DNA of 21,007 nucleotides, from contig DASSKW010000073.1 in the NCBI GenBank assembly GCA_035690065.1, positions 1 to 21,007 on the forward strand, given 5' to 3'. A program made the translations under genes and the position numbers. Below, one piece after another: positions 5,032-13,810 of the stretch. This stretch comes from DASSKW01 sp035690065. Lineage in GTDB: Bacteria > Pseudomonadota > Gammaproteobacteria > Natronospirales > REEB76. Every line of letters begins with the position of its first letter. Within the stretch, counting starts at the first letter, position 1. The notes under the pieces were generated by a model. It was given only the letters and a program-made list of their open reading frames with translations, made no database searches and was not told where the DNA came from.

Positions 5032-7862
5032 GCATAGTACCGCGTCTCGCCGTCACCGGCGATGTTCTCAAGACAGCGCCCGCAGAGACCTGGATGAGCC
5101 TGATCCTGCCCTATGTCTTCACGGTGATGCCAGCAGCGCTCGCATTTCTGCCACTTGCTGGCTTGCACGCTAATCCACAATCCGGCCGGTTCCACAGCCG
5201 CGACAGCATCTTTCGGACGATCCTTGGCATCGCGTACCCGGGCATACGATGTGATCAGCGCGAAGCGCAGCTCATCGCCGAGTTTACGCAAGGTCTCGGC
5301 CAGCCCCGGTTCGCAATACAGATCCACTTCCGCATCCAGCGAAGAACCTACGGTACCTGCGACTCGCAGCTTCTCCAGTTCCTTGCGCACGGCTTCGCGT
5401 ACCGACAATACCGTCTGCCATAATTCCATATCCAGCGCACCCGTCTCCGGCAACTGGTACCAGACGCTGGTAAAAACCGAATCATCCCGCTGTCCGGGCA
5501 ACTGCTGCCATATCTCTTCGGCGGTGAAACTCAGGATCGGCGCCAGCCAGCGCACCATCGCCTCGGCCACATGATACATGGCGGTCTGACAGGAACGTCG
5601 CGCCACACTATCGGCTTGCGTGGTGTACTCGCGATCCTTGATTACATCCAGATAGAAACTGCTCAGGTCCACGATGCAGAAGTTGTAGATCTTCTGATAG
5701 ATCAGATGGAATTGATAATTTTCGTAAGCCTGCCGCACGTCATTCTGCAGCTTCGCTGCTTTCGCCAACAGCCAGCGATCCAGTTCCAGCAATTTATCGA
5801 CCGGCAACTGGTTCTGTGCAGGTTCGAAGTCGTACAGGTTCGCCAGCAGATAACGCAGCGTGTTGCGCATCTTGCGATAGGCTTCCGCATTGTGCTTCAG
5901 GATATTGTCGGAGACCGACAGCTCGCCGCTGTAATCGGTGGCCGCGACCCATAGTCGCAACACGTCCGCACCCAGCGAATCGATCACCTTCTGCGGCACT
6001 ACCACATTGCCGACCGACTTCGACATCTTGCGGCCCTGCTCGTCCACGGTGAAACCATGAGTCAGTACACCCTTGTAAGGTGCCTTGCCGCGGATCGCGA
6101 CCGAGGTCAGCAGTGACGACTGGAACCAGCCGCGATGCTGGTCGGAACCTTCCAGATACAGATCGGCTTTGCCGTCGACGCCGATGCCGAGCCGTTTCTC
6201 GCCTACGCAGTAATGCACCACGCCGGAATCGAACCAGACGTCGAGGATGTCCTTCACTTTCTCATACTGTTCGGCATCCTTGCCAAGCAGCTCGGCCGCA
6301 TCCAGCTCGAACCAGGCATCGATGCCGTCCTTCGCCACACGCCCTGCTACTGCTTCCAGTAATTCGATGGTCCGCGGATGCAATTCGCCGCTATGCCTGT
6401 GCACGAACAACGCGATCGGTACGCCCCAGGTGCGTTGCCGCGAGATGCACCAGTCGGGACGGTTGGCGACCATGCCTTCGATCCGGCTCTCGCCCCAGGC
6501 TGGAGTAAAATGCACGCGCTTGATCTCGGCGAGCGCATCGCGCCGCAGACCGTTCTGATCCATGCCGATGAACCACTGCGGCGTGGCACGGAAGATCACC
6601 GGTGACTTGTGACGCCAGCAATGCGGATAACTGTGCCGGAACGATTCGGAATACAGCAACATGCCGCGCTCGCGCAGTACTTCGATGACATGCGCGTTGG
6701 CCTTGAACACGAATTCGCCGGCGAACATCGGCGTGCCGGGAATGAATACCCCGCCGCTGTCGACCGGATTGTCCACCGGCAGACCGTATTTCAAACCGAC
6801 CGCGAAATCTTCCTGACCGTGACCGGGCGCGGTATGCACGGCGCCAGTGCCAGCATCCAGCGTGACGTGATCGCCGAGAATGATCGGCACCACCCGATCA
6901 TAAAACGGATGCTTGAGCTTCAGGTTTTCCAGATCCTGGCCCCTGGCTCGGGCGATTGCACCTTTATAACTTACTGATTCAGCCTTCTGAAGAATTTCAT
7001 TCAGCTTTTCCAGCAAGCCGTCAGCCAGTAACAAACGCTGTGGTTTGCCGCCGATTTCGTATTGCGCGAGCACATAGTCGAATTCAGGATGCAACGCGAC
7101 GGCCTGGTTAGCCGGCAAGGTCCACGGCGTGGTGGTCCAGATCAGAACCGAGATCGGACCATCACCTGCATCCTTCCTGACCTGCATCTTCGCCAGGAGG
7201 GCTTTTTCATCCTGTGCCGGGAACATCACATATATGGATGGCGAGGTCTTGTCTTCGTATTCGACTTCGGCTTCGGCCAAGGCCGAGCCGCAATCCATGC
7301 ACCAGTGCACCGGTTTCAGACCCTTATACAGGTGTCCGCGACGGATCACCTCGGCCAGCGCCCGCAACTGGTCACCCTCGAACTGCGGCGCCATGGTCAA
7401 GTATGGCTGATCCCAATCGCCCAACACACCCAGCCGCTTGAAATCTGCACGCTGACCCTCCACCTGTTGCTGCGCGTAGGCACGGCAGGCAGCACGGAAT
7501 GCCTTGGCATCCACTTTCTGGCCGGCCTTGCCGATCTTCTTCTCGACCTGCTGTTCGATGGGCAGACCGTGGCAATCCCAACCCGGAATGTAAGGCGCAT
7601 CAAACCCGTCCAGGGTGCGCGACTTGACCACGATATCCTTGAGCACCTTGTTGACCGCGTGGCCGATATGGATGTTGCCGTTCGCATACGGCGGGCCATC
7701 CTGCAGGATGAAACGCGGCTTGCCGGCTCGTGCCTTGCGGATCTGCCCATACACATCCTCGGCATCCCAGCGTGTCAGGAACTCCGGCTCGCGTTGCGGC
7801 AGGTTGGCACGCATCGGGAACCCGGTTCGCGGAAGGTTGAGGGTATCTTTGTAATCAGCCAC
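5028..7862 (-). CDS. ileS: Isoleucyl-tRNA synthetase
   Basis: A 944-residue class I aminoacyl-tRNA synthetase that charges tRNA-Ile, with an editing (CP1) domain that clears Val-tRNA-Ile. The HIGH motif HIGH is at 65-68 in PPYANGNIHIGHAVNK and KMSKS at 612-616. The editing domain lies about 200-400, with the IWTTTPWTLPANQAV segment near 241. The C-terminal zinc finger is present (CERCW and CGRCLENI motifs). Length and organisation match the ordinary bacterial type of IleS (E. coli about 938 residues). The start is a GTG giving MADYKDTLNLPRTGFPMRANLP as expected for the family, with a weak GGAAA upstream. It follows ribF by 23 bp and overlaps lspA by 4 bp. Confidence 0.98.
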   Translation of the reverse strand: MADYKDTLNLPRTGFPMRANLPQREPEFLTRWDAEDVYGQIRKARAGKPRFILQDGPPYANGNIHIGHAVNKVLKDIVVKSRTLDGFDAPYIPGWDCHGLPIEQQVEKKIGKAGQKVDAKAFRAACRAYAQQQVEGQRADFKRLGVLGDWDQPYLTMAPQFEGDQLRALAEVIRRGHLYKGLKPVHWCMDCGSALAEAEVEYEDKTSPSIYVMFPAQDEKALLAKMQVRKDAGDGPISVLIWTTTPWTLPANQAVALHPEFDYVLAQYEIGGKPQRLLLADGLLEKLNEILQKAESVSYKGAIARARGQDLENLKLKHPFYDRVVPIILGDHVTLDAGTGAVHTAPGHGQEDFAVGLKYGLPVDNPVDSGGVFIPGTPMFAGEFVFKANAHVIEVLRERGMLLYSESFRHSYPHCWRHKSPVIFRATPQWFIGMDQNGLRRDALAEIKRVHFTPAWGESRIEGMVANRPDWCISRQRTWGVPIALFVHRHSGELHPRTIELLEAVAGRVAKDGIDAWFELDAAELLGKDAEQYEKVKDILDVWFDSGVVHYCVGEKRLGIGVDGKADLYLEGSDQHRGWFQSSLLTSVAIRGKAPYKGVLTHGFTVDEQGRKMSKSVGNVVVPQKVIDSLGADVLRLWVAATDYSGELSVSDNILKHNAEAYRKMRNTLRYLLANLYDFEPAQNQLPVDKLLELDRWLLAKAAKLQNDVRQAYENYQFHLIYQKIYNFCIVDLSSFYLDVIKDREYTTQADSVARRSCQTAMYHVAEAMVRWLAPILSFTAEEIWQQLPGQRDDSVFTSVWYQLPETGALDMELWQTVLSVREAVRKELEKLRVAGTVGSSLDAEVDLYCEPGLAETLRKLGDELRFALITSYARVRDAKDRPKDAVAAVEPAGLWISVQASKWQKCERCWHHREDIGQDQAHPGLCGRCLENIAGDGETRYYA

Positions 7863-7885
7863 GTTCAGTTTCCATTTATTTAAAG

Positions 7886-8824
7886 TCAGTCAGCTGTGTA
7901 TTGCTTCAGCCAGACGCGTGCCGCTGACAGGTCCTGTTGCATCTGTGCCTGCAACGCCTCCAGATTGGCGAAATGCTGGTCATCGCGCAACCGGTGCAGT
8001 AACTCCACATTGAGACGACGACCATACAGGTCGCCATCGAAATCGAATACGAACGCTTCCAGCAACGGCCCGGCACCGCCGACTGCCGGCCGATTACCGA
8101 CGTACGCGATGCCATCGCGGGGACCGGGTTCGATCCCGTGGATGCGCGCCGCAAAGATCCCGCGTACCGGCACCACGCGGCGATTGAGCGCGATGTTGGC
8201 GGTCGGAAATCCCAGCTTGCGACCGAGCTGCGCACCGTATAGCACGCGTCCGCCGAGCGCAAACGGCCGCCCCAGCATGTTTGCTGCCCGCGCCATATCG
8301 CCAGCCGCCAGCGCTTCACGTATAAGCGTGCTGCTGATACGTTCGCCGTCCGCCAACAGCGCGCCAGTATCCTGCACTTCGAAACCCTGCGTCTTACCGG
8401 TCCGCTGCAGCAAGGCAAAATCACCGCGCCGCGCATGCCCAAACCGGAAATCATCGCCGACCACCAGATGACGCACGCCGAGACCACGCACCAGGATGCG
8501 CGTGATGAAATCCTCGGGCGACAGCTCCGCCAATCGCCGGTCGAACCGCAGGCATACGACACGCTCCACACCCTGCTCCGCAAGTGCCTGAAGCTTTTCA
8601 CCAAAACGCATCAGACGTGCTGGTGGCGCCGCCGACGCGAAGAACTCCTGCGGAGTCGGCTCGAACACGATCACCGTTGCCGGCACTCCCAGTACTACCG
8701 CGCGTCGCTTGAGATCCCGCAGCACCGCCTGATGTCCCCGGTGCACGCCATCGTAATTGCCGATGCTGGCTGCCACCCCGCGGTGCCGGGGTTTCAGGTT
8801 GTTCAGACCGCGAATGAGTTCCAC
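7886..8824 (-). CDS. ribF: Bifunctional riboflavin kinase / FAD synthetase RibF
   Basis: A protein of about 312 residues that makes FMN from riboflavin (C-terminal kinase) and FAD from FMN (N-terminal adenylyltransferase). Seen are the nucleotidyltransferase motif GNYDGVHRGH, VVGDDFRFGHARRGD, the RISSTLIREAL motif, then the kinase signature GRKLGFPTANI and the catalytic-Glu region LLEAFVFDFDGDLYG. The start chosen is the GTG at 8824, giving MELIRGLNNL, which matches the family N terminus and has GGTGG 8 nt upstream. A GTG four codons earlier (8836) is also in frame but lacks a ribosome binding site. It lies 24 bp after murJ and before ileS, the standard gammaproteobacterial order. Confidence 0.95.
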   Translation of the reverse strand: MELIRGLNNLKPRHRGVAASIGNYDGVHRGHQAVLRDLKRRAVVLGVPATVIVFEPTPQEFFASAAPPARLMRFGEKLQALAEQGVERVVCLRFDRRLAELSPEDFITRILVRGLGVRHLVVGDDFRFGHARRGDFALLQRTGKTQGFEVQDTGALLADGERISSTLIREALAAGDMARAANMLGRPFALGGRVLYGAQLGRKLGFPTANIALNRRVVPVRGIFAARIHGIEPGPRDGIAYVGNRPAVGGAGPLLEAFVFDFDGDLYGRRLNVELLHRLRDDQHFANLEALQAQMQQDLSAARVWLKQYTAD

Positions 8825-8848
8825 GCGATATACCACCGGATTACAGGT

Positions 8849-10411
8849 TCATGCGCCTTTGCTGCGCAGATCCCGCATCCGGAACCCGCTCAGGAACAAC
8901 ACCGCGAAGTAAACCAATCCCGCCAGCACGATCCAGAACGCCAACCAGGCGCTACGCTGCCAGGCAGTGCGTTCCAGCCACACATCAAGATTGCCGGAAA
9001 ACAGCCACAACATGACGCCCATCGCTGCATTCGCGACCGCCGCGCGAGTCAGCAAGGCTCGCCAGCCGTGCGCGGGAGCATAGACACCCTGTTTACGCAG
9101 ATGCCGATACAGCAGGCCGGCGTTGAGAAACGCAGCCAGTGAAGTCGAAAGCGCCAATCCGGCATGCGGTGCCGCATAGCCGCTCATGGCCCAGGGAATC
9201 GTGATGACGACGTTGAGCACAAGATTTGCTATCACCGAGATCACACCGACCCTGACTGGCGTGCGTGTGTCCTGGCGCGCATAGAAACCCGGCGCTACTA
9301 CCTTCACCAGCGTGAATCCCATCAACCCCACGGCATAGGCCATGACACTGAAGCTCGCCATGCGGGTATCGAACACGTCGAACTTGCCGTAGCGGAACAG
9401 GGTCGCCAGCATCGGCCCGGCCAGACAGAACAGCCCCACCGCCGCCGGCAACGCCACCACCAGCGCCAGGCGCAGCGCCCAATCCAGCATCGCAGAAAAT
9501 CCGGCTGCCGATTTGGCCGCAAATTGCTGCGCAAGATGCGGCAGTATCACGGTACTGAGCGCGATGGAAAACACGCCGAGCGGAAATTCCAGCAACCGGT
9601 CGGAGTAATACAGCCAGCTCACACTGCCCGTGGCGAGGAACGATGCGATGACGGTATCCACAACCAGGTTGATCTGCGACACCGAAGAACCGAACAATGC
9701 CGGCAGCATCAGCTTCAGTATCCGCCGCACCGCCTCATGCTCGCCGCGCAAACGCGGCCTTGGCATCAGTTTCAGCCTCAACAGAAATGGCACCTGGAAT
9801 GCGAGTTGCAAGGCTCCGGCGATGAACACGCCCCAGGCGAGCGCCATGCCGGGGTTCGCTGTGTGCGGCGCTATCCAGACGGCAGTGACGATCAGCACGA
9901 TATTCAGCAATACCGGTGTGAACGCCGGCACCCCGAATTTGCCGTAGGTATTGAGGATGCCGCCGGCGAACGCCACCAGCGCGATGAACAGCAGATACGG
10001 GAACGTGACCCGCAACATGCTCACCGTAAGCTGGTATTTATCCGCGTTGACGCTGAAACCCGGCGCGAACAGCCACACCAGCACCGGCGCCGCGATCACC
10101 CCGACTGCCGTGACCACGAACAGCACCAGACTGAAACTGCCTGCTACCCGGTCCGCCAGTTCCCTGACTTCGGCATGCTCACGGGTGGTCCGATATTCGG
10201 AGATCACCGGCACGAACGCCAGCGAAAAGGCCCCCTCGCCAAAGGTCCGGCGCATGAAATTGGGTATCTTGAAGGCCACGAAGAAGGCATCCATGACCAT
10301 CCCGGCGCCGAAAAAACGGGCCAGCGCCATGTCCCGGACGAAGCCCAGGATACGGGAGAGGAAGGTCATGCCGGCCACCAGCGAGGTGGCCTTGAAAAGG
10401 GCGCGGGACAT
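8849..10411 (-). CDS. murJ: Lipid II flippase MurJ (MviN)
   Basis: A 520-residue MOP-superfamily transporter that moves lipid II across the inner membrane for peptidoglycan assembly. About fourteen hydrophobic segments are visible. The N terminus MSRALFKATSLVAGMTFLSRILGFVRDMALARFFGAG is diagnostic, with the RILGFVRD arginines that belong to the central cavity, followed by MDAFFVAFKIPNFMRRTFGEGAFSLAFVPV. Length is as in E. coli (511). The ATG has AGGA about 10 nt upstream. It is the first gene of the murJ-ribF-ileS-lspA-ispH run, divergent from rpsT; only a weak TATAAC-like -10 was seen in its upstream DNA. Confidence 0.97.
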   Translation of the reverse strand: MSRALFKATSLVAGMTFLSRILGFVRDMALARFFGAGMVMDAFFVAFKIPNFMRRTFGEGAFSLAFVPVISEYRTTREHAEVRELADRVAGSFSLVLFVVTAVGVIAAPVLVWLFAPGFSVNADKYQLTVSMLRVTFPYLLFIALVAFAGGILNTYGKFGVPAFTPVLLNIVLIVTAVWIAPHTANPGMALAWGVFIAGALQLAFQVPFLLRLKLMPRPRLRGEHEAVRRILKLMLPALFGSSVSQINLVVDTVIASFLATGSVSWLYYSDRLLEFPLGVFSIALSTVILPHLAQQFAAKSAAGFSAMLDWALRLALVVALPAAVGLFCLAGPMLATLFRYGKFDVFDTRMASFSVMAYAVGLMGFTLVKVVAPGFYARQDTRTPVRVGVISVIANLVLNVVITIPWAMSGYAAPHAGLALSTSLAAFLNAGLLYRHLRKQGVYAPAHGWRALLTRAAVANAAMGVMLWLFSGNLDVWLERTAWQRSAWLAFWIVLAGLVYFAVLFLSGFRMRDLRSKGA

Positions 10412-10501
10412 GGGCCGAAGTCCTGAAAATCAGGGAGTTATAGAAAGCCGGCATGATACCGGCCTTCACGAAAGGCCGCCACGTACACGCCCTCGGCTAC
10501 A

Positions 10502-10530
10502 TTGCGGAATCAGCCCAAAATCCGTATAGT
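10502..10530 (+). promoter_or_regulatory. Sigma-70 promoter of rpsT
   Basis: TTGCGG (10502-10507), a 17-nt spacer and TATAGT (10525-10530) are followed by ACGCACCC, a GC-leaning discriminator. Transcription would start near 10537, giving a leader of about 55 nt with a small CTGCC/GGCAG hairpin around 10547-10560. The -10 with its flank (CCGTATAGTACGC) is identical to that of the tRNA-Pro promoter at the right end of the window, suggesting shared growth-rate control. Confidence 0.75.
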
Positions 10531-10590
10531 ACGCACCCTTTCCGGCTGCCCATAGGCAGTCCATTACAGGTTTTTTCAGGAGTCTCGACC

Positions 10591-10857
10591 TTGGCCAACA
10601 CCAAGCAAGCAAAGAAGCGCGCCCGCCAGGCGGAAGCCCACCGTGACCACAATGCCGGTATGCGTTCCATGGCCCGCAGCTACATCAAGAAAGTGGTCAA
10701 GCTGATTGCCGAAGGCAAGAAGGCCGAAGCCGAAGCCGCCTACAAGGAAGCCGTGCCGGTCATCGACCGCACTGCCAACAAGGGCCTGATCCACCACAAC
10801 AAGGCCGCGCGTCACAAGAGCCGCCTGAACGATCACATCAAGGCGATGAAGGCCTGA
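10591..10857 (+). CDS. rpsT: 30S ribosomal protein S20
   Basis: An 88-residue, lysine/arginine-rich, all-helical protein that binds 16S rRNA in the small subunit body. The sequence (M)ANTKQAKKRARQAEAHRDHN...GLIHHNKAARHKSRLNDHIKAM is characteristic, and length matches E. coli S20 (87). The start is a TTG with CAGGAG 8 nt upstream; longer in-frame starts would run into the promoter. E. coli rpsT also uses UUG, where it takes part in translational autoregulation by S20, so the rare start is probably functional. It is monocistronic: own promoter upstream and a strong terminator immediately downstream. proB or other genes found nearby in relatives are absent. Confidence 0.97.
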   Translation: MANTKQAKKRARQAEAHRDHNAGMRSMARSYIKKVVKLIAEGKKAEAEAAYKEAVPVIDRTANKGLIHHNKAARHKSRLNDHIKAMKA

Positions 10858-10878
10858 GTGTTCGCTGATTGCGATATT

Positions 10879-10905
10879 AAAAAGCCGGCTTGATGCCGGC
10901 TTTTT
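10879..10905. terminator. Bidirectional terminator between rpsT and obgE
   Basis: An 11-bp stem (AAAAAGCCGGC at 10879-10889 with GCCGGCTTTTT at 10895-10905) and 5-nt loop has an A run on one side and a T run on the other. It ends rpsT on plus and obgE on minus. The obgE stop codon (10905-10907) begins at the edge of the hairpin, so the two convergent genes share a very compact end. Confidence 0.92.
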
Positions 10906-11960
10906 TATCGAGCTGATTCCCTTTCGTCGCGTTCCGTCTCAGCAGACGCTCTGAGCTGCTCCAGCCGCGCCATGATCTTCTGGCAGAGTTCCTGCGTACC
11001 TTCGCCAGCCAATCCGGAAATCTGAAATACCGGGCCTTTCCATTTGAGGCCTTTCACGATCGCCTTGCAGCGCGCTGCACGCTCGTCTTCCGGCAGCAGA
11101 TCGATCTTGTTCAGCACCAGCCAGCGTTCGCGTACGGCAAGTTCGGGGCTGAATTTTTCCAGTTCGTTCACGATCGCACGCGCATCCACGATCGGATCGC
11201 CGCTGCCTTCATACGGTGCGACATCCACCAGATGCAGCAACACGCGTGTGCGTTGCAGGTGCTTCAGGAACTTGATGCCCAATCCCTGGCCTTCCGCGGC
11301 ACCTTCTATCAGGCCGGGTATGTCGGCCATCACGAAACTGCGGCCCATACTCACCGCGACCACGCCGAGATTCGGATAAAGGGTAGTGAAGGGATAATCC
11401 GCAACTTTGGGGCGCGCGCCGGAAACCGCACGGATCAGCGTGGATTTGCCGGCATTGGGCAGGCCCAGCAGACCGACATCGGCGATCACCTTGAGTTCAA
11501 GTTTGAGACTGCGTCGCTCGCCTGCACTGCCCGGCGTGGATTGACGCGGCGCGCGGTTCACGCTGCTCTTGAAACGAGAGTTGCCGAGACCGTGGAAACC
11601 ACCCTGTGCGACTTTCAGACGCTCGCCGACTGTGACCAGATCGCCGAGCAGTTCACGGGTATCCATGTCCATGATCGAGGTGCCGACCGGTACATGCACG
11701 ATGAGATCCTCACCCCCGCGCCCGGTCATGTCACGGCTCATGCCCTTCTGACCTTGTTGCGCCTGGAACGTGCGCACCGCGCGGAAATCGGCCAGGGTGT
11801 TTAGATCCTCACGCGCTTCCAGCCACACGCTGCCGCCGTCACCGCCGTCACCGCCATCGGGTCCGCCGAACGGGATGAATTTTTCGCGCCGGAAGCTCAC
11901 GCAACCGTTACCGCCGTCGCCGGCAATGACCTTGATGATGGCTTCGTCGACAAACTTCAC
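10905..11960 (-). CDS. obgE: Obg/CgtA GTPase ObgE
   Basis: A 351-residue ribosome-associated GTPase involved in 50S maturation and stress/stringent signalling. The N-terminal glycine-rich Obg domain (about 1-158) includes FIPFGGPDGGDGGDGGSVW. The G domain has G1 GLPNAGKST, a switch with TTLYPNLG, G3 DIPGL, G4 NKID and G5 SGLAG. The start chosen is the GTG at 11960, giving MKFVDEA, the normal Obg N terminus, with AGGAG 6 nt upstream. An in-frame ATG eight codons earlier (11984) is rejected because it lies in the U tract of the rpmA terminator and would place that ribosome binding site inside the coding region. The C-terminal tail is short and charged. Confidence 0.97.
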   Translation of the reverse strand: MKFVDEAIIKVIAGDGGNGCVSFRREKFIPFGGPDGGDGGDGGSVWLEAREDLNTLADFRAVRTFQAQQGQKGMSRDMTGRGGEDLIVHVPVGTSIMDMDTRELLGDLVTVGERLKVAQGGFHGLGNSRFKSSVNRAPRQSTPGSAGERRSLKLELKVIADVGLLGLPNAGKSTLIRAVSGARPKVADYPFTTLYPNLGVVAVSMGRSFVMADIPGLIEGAAEGQGLGIKFLKHLQRTRVLLHLVDVAPYEGSGDPIVDARAIVNELEKFSPELAVRERWLVLNKIDLLPEDERAARCKAIVKGLKWKGPVFQISGLAGEGTQELCQKIMARLEQLRASAETERDERESAR

Positions 11961-11984
11961 GACTCGCTCCTGCTCTACAGACAA

Positions 11985-12008
11985 AAAACCCCGGTTGCCC
12001 GGGGTTTT
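11985..12008 (-). terminator. Terminator/attenuator between rpmA and obgE
   Basis: On the minus strand a 10-bp stem (AAAACCCCGG with CCGGGGTTTT), 4-nt loop and a T-rich run follow rpmA by 26 bp. It should end most rplU-rpmA transcripts. Since obgE starts only 24 bp further and has no obvious promoter of its own, partial read-through may set the ratio of ribosomal proteins to ObgE. Confidence 0.88.
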
Positions 12009-12034
12009 GCATTTGCGCCCAACGACTGCGTCGT

Positions 12035-12292
12035 TTATTCCGTGATGACGCTCACGTAGCGACGCTGTGGCTTGCCGCGCACATCGAATTTGACCTTGCC
12101 GTCCGCCTTGGCGAACAGGGTATGGTCACGGCCCATGCCGACGTTCACACCGGCGCGGTATTCGGTGCCGCGCTGACGGATCAGGATGTTGCCGGCGATC
12201 GCCGCTTCACCACCAAAGAGTTTGACGCCCAGGCGTTTCGACTCGGAATCGCGGCCGTTACGGGTACTGCCGCCTGCCTTTTTGTGTGCCAT
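12035..12292 (-). CDS. rpmA: 50S ribosomal protein L27
   Basis: An 85-residue ribosomal protein whose N terminus reaches the peptidyl transferase centre. MAHKKAGGSTRNGRDSESKRLGVK and the body GGEAAIAGNILIRQRGTEYRAGVNVGMGRDHTLFA are diagnostic. The protein starts directly at MAHKKAGG, without the cleavable N-terminal extension of Firmicutes L27. ATG start with AGAGG upstream, 20 bp after rplU. Confidence 0.98.
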   Translation of the reverse strand: MAHKKAGGSTRNGRDSESKRLGVKLFGGEAAIAGNILIRQRGTEYRAGVNVGMGRDHTLFAKADGKVKFDVRGKPQRRYVSVITE

Positions 12293-12312
12293 GCTGGTTT
12301 AACCTCTGATAC

Positions 12313-12630
12313 TCAACCGGCCTGGATGCCGGTGATCTGGACTTCGGTGTAATGCTGTTTGTGCCCGCCGCGACGACGGTAATTCTTGCGGCGACGCAGC
12401 TTGAAGATGAAAATCTTGTCGTGGCGACCGAGACTCTTGACCGTGCCACTGACTTTGCCGCCCTTGACGAACGGCGCGCCCAGCACCGGTTCTGCGCCGT
12501 CCTTGCTGACCATCAGCACACGGTCGAACTCGACCGGGGCGCCGGCTTCGGCGGCCAATTTTTCGACGCGAATAACGTCGCCTTCGCTTACCCGGTACTG
12601 TTTGCCCCCGGTCTCAATAACGGCGTACAT
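12313..12630 (-). CDS. rplU: 50S ribosomal protein L21
   Basis: A 105-residue 23S rRNA-binding protein. MYAVIETGGKQYRVSEGDVI at the N terminus and KLRRRKNYRRRGGHKQHYTEVQITGI at the C terminus are diagnostic, and length matches E. coli (103). The ATG at 12630 has GGAGAG 4 nt upstream; longer in-frame starts would overlap the promoter. First gene of the rplU-rpmA(-obgE) transcript, divergent from ispB. Confidence 0.98.
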   Translation of the reverse strand: MYAVIETGGKQYRVSEGDVIRVEKLAAEAGAPVEFDRVLMVSKDGAEPVLGAPFVKGGKVSGTVKSLGRHDKIFIFKLRRRKNYRRRGGHKQHYTEVQITGIQAG

Positions 12631-12673
12631 GGAACTCTCCGAAAATCGTGTTGGAATCCGCCAAAGGGCGCGA

Positions 12674-12702
12674 ATTCTACGGCTTGGCGGGCTCCGGGTC
12701 AA
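12674..12702 (-). promoter_or_regulatory. Sigma-70 promoter of rplU-rpmA-obgE
   Basis: The minus strand carries TTGACC (12697-12702), a 17-nt spacer and TAGAAT (12674-12679), near consensus. The predicted start is about 37 nt upstream of the rplU ATG. It is back to back with the ispB promoter, the -35 elements being about 18 bp apart. Confidence 0.75.
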
Positions 12703-12719
12703 ACTTTGCCCGGCTTGGC

Positions 12720-12749
12720 TTGACACCCCGGCGGGCCGGCCCCTAGCAT
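12720..12749 (+). promoter_or_regulatory. Probable promoter of ispB
   Basis: A consensus TTGACA (12720-12725) with an 18-nt spacer and TAGCAT (12744-12749) lies about 48 bp before the preferred ispB start. It is divergent from the rplU promoter. Confidence 0.6.
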
Positions 12750-12797
12750 CGCCTCTCCCTGCGGCCTGTGCCGCGCCGCCCGAGTCCCGGCAGACAC

Positions 12798-13808
12798 ATG
12801 GTTCGAGCCTCCTCCTCCCCCCGATCGAGCGCTAACCCGCCGGACCTGGATGCCATCCGCAGCCTCATCGCCGAGGACATGCAGGCCGTCGACCGCCGGA
12901 TCCGTGCCGAGCTGACTTCCGATGTGGCCCTGATCAACCAGCTGGCGGATTACATCATCGCCGGCGGCGGCAAGCGCCTGCGGCCAGTACTGCTGCTGCT
13001 GTCAGCGCGCGCCTGCGGTATCCACGACCAGCGCCATGTGGACCTCGCCGCCATCATCGAATTCATCCATACCGCCACCCTGCTGCATGATGACGTGGTG
13101 GATGCCTCCAACCTGCGGCGCGGGCGCGAGACCGCCAACGCCATCTGGGGCAACGAGGCCAGCGTGCTGGTGGGCGATTTCCTGTATTCGCGCGCCTTTC
13201 AGATGATGGTGAAGGTGGATGATATGCGGGTCATGCAGATCATGGCCGACGCTACCAACCTGATCTCCGAAGGTGAAGTGCTGCAGCTCATGAACGTCAA
13301 CGATCCGGACACCACCGAAGCGCGTTACATGGACGTGATCCAGCGCAAGACCGCCACCCTGTTTGAAGCCGGTGCCCGCCTGGGTGCTGTGGTCGCGAAA
13401 CGCCCGGACCACGAACAGGCTACGTTGGCGCGCTACGGCCTGCATCTGGGCATGGCTTTCCAGTTAGTGGATGACATGCTGGACTACAGTGCATCGGCCG
13501 ATGAGCTGGGCAAGAACATCGGCGACGACCTGGCGGAAGGTAAACCCACGCTGCCACTGATTCATGTCCTGCGACACGGCACCCCGGCGCAACAGCAACT
13601 GGTACGTGATGCGATCGAACACGGTGGTCTGGATCATATCGACGAAATCCTGACCGTGATCAGGCAGAGCGGTGCGCTGGATTATGTGACAGGAAAGGCA
13701 TGCGAACACCAACAGCAGGCCCTGGATGCGTTGAACGGATTGCCGCCATCAAGGTATCTGGACGGCATGAAGAATCTGGCGGAATTCGCAGTCGAACGCC
13801 GTTCGTGA
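12798..13808 (+). CDS. ispB: Long-chain polyprenyl (octaprenyl-type) diphosphate synthase
   Basis: A protein of about 336 residues in the trans-isoprenyl diphosphate synthase family, which adds IPP units to an allylic diphosphate to make the ubiquinone side chain. GGGKRLRP, the first Asp-rich motif LLHDDVVDASNLRRG (DDVVD) and the second QLVDDMLDY (DDMLD) with the following GKNIGDDLAEGKPTLPLI are all intact. Location opposite rplU-rpmA identifies it as IspB; chain length cannot be read from sequence here. The preferred ATG is at 12798 (MVRASSSPRS); an in-frame start at 12768 would add ten residues. Neither has a strong ribosome binding site. The stop is 2 bp from the stop of the convergent gene. 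Confidence 0.95.
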   Translation: MVRASSSPRSSANPPDLDAIRSLIAEDMQAVDRRIRAELTSDVALINQLADYIIAGGGKRLRPVLLLLSARACGIHDQRHVDLAAIIEFIHTATLLHDDVVDASNLRRGRETANAIWGNEASVLVGDFLYSRAFQMMVKVDDMRVMQIMADATNLISEGEVLQLMNVNDPDTTEARYMDVIQRKTATLFEAGARLGAVVAKRPDHEQATLARYGLHLGMAFQLVDDMLDYSASADELGKNIGDDLAEGKPTLPLIHVLRHGTPAQQQLVRDAIEHGGLDHIDEILTVIRQSGALDYVTGKACEHQQQALDALNGLPPSRYLDGMKNLAEFAVERRS

Positions 13809-13810
13809 AA

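Noticed and set aside
7062..7883. Long plus-strand open frame of 273 codons
   Set aside because: It lies antisense within ileS, which has all its motifs; it is a codon-bias shadow of a GC-rich gene.
9164..10426. Plus-strand open frame of 420 codons, rich in His, Gln and Arg
   Set aside because: It lies antisense to murJ, with a low-complexity composition typical of reverse-frame artefacts.
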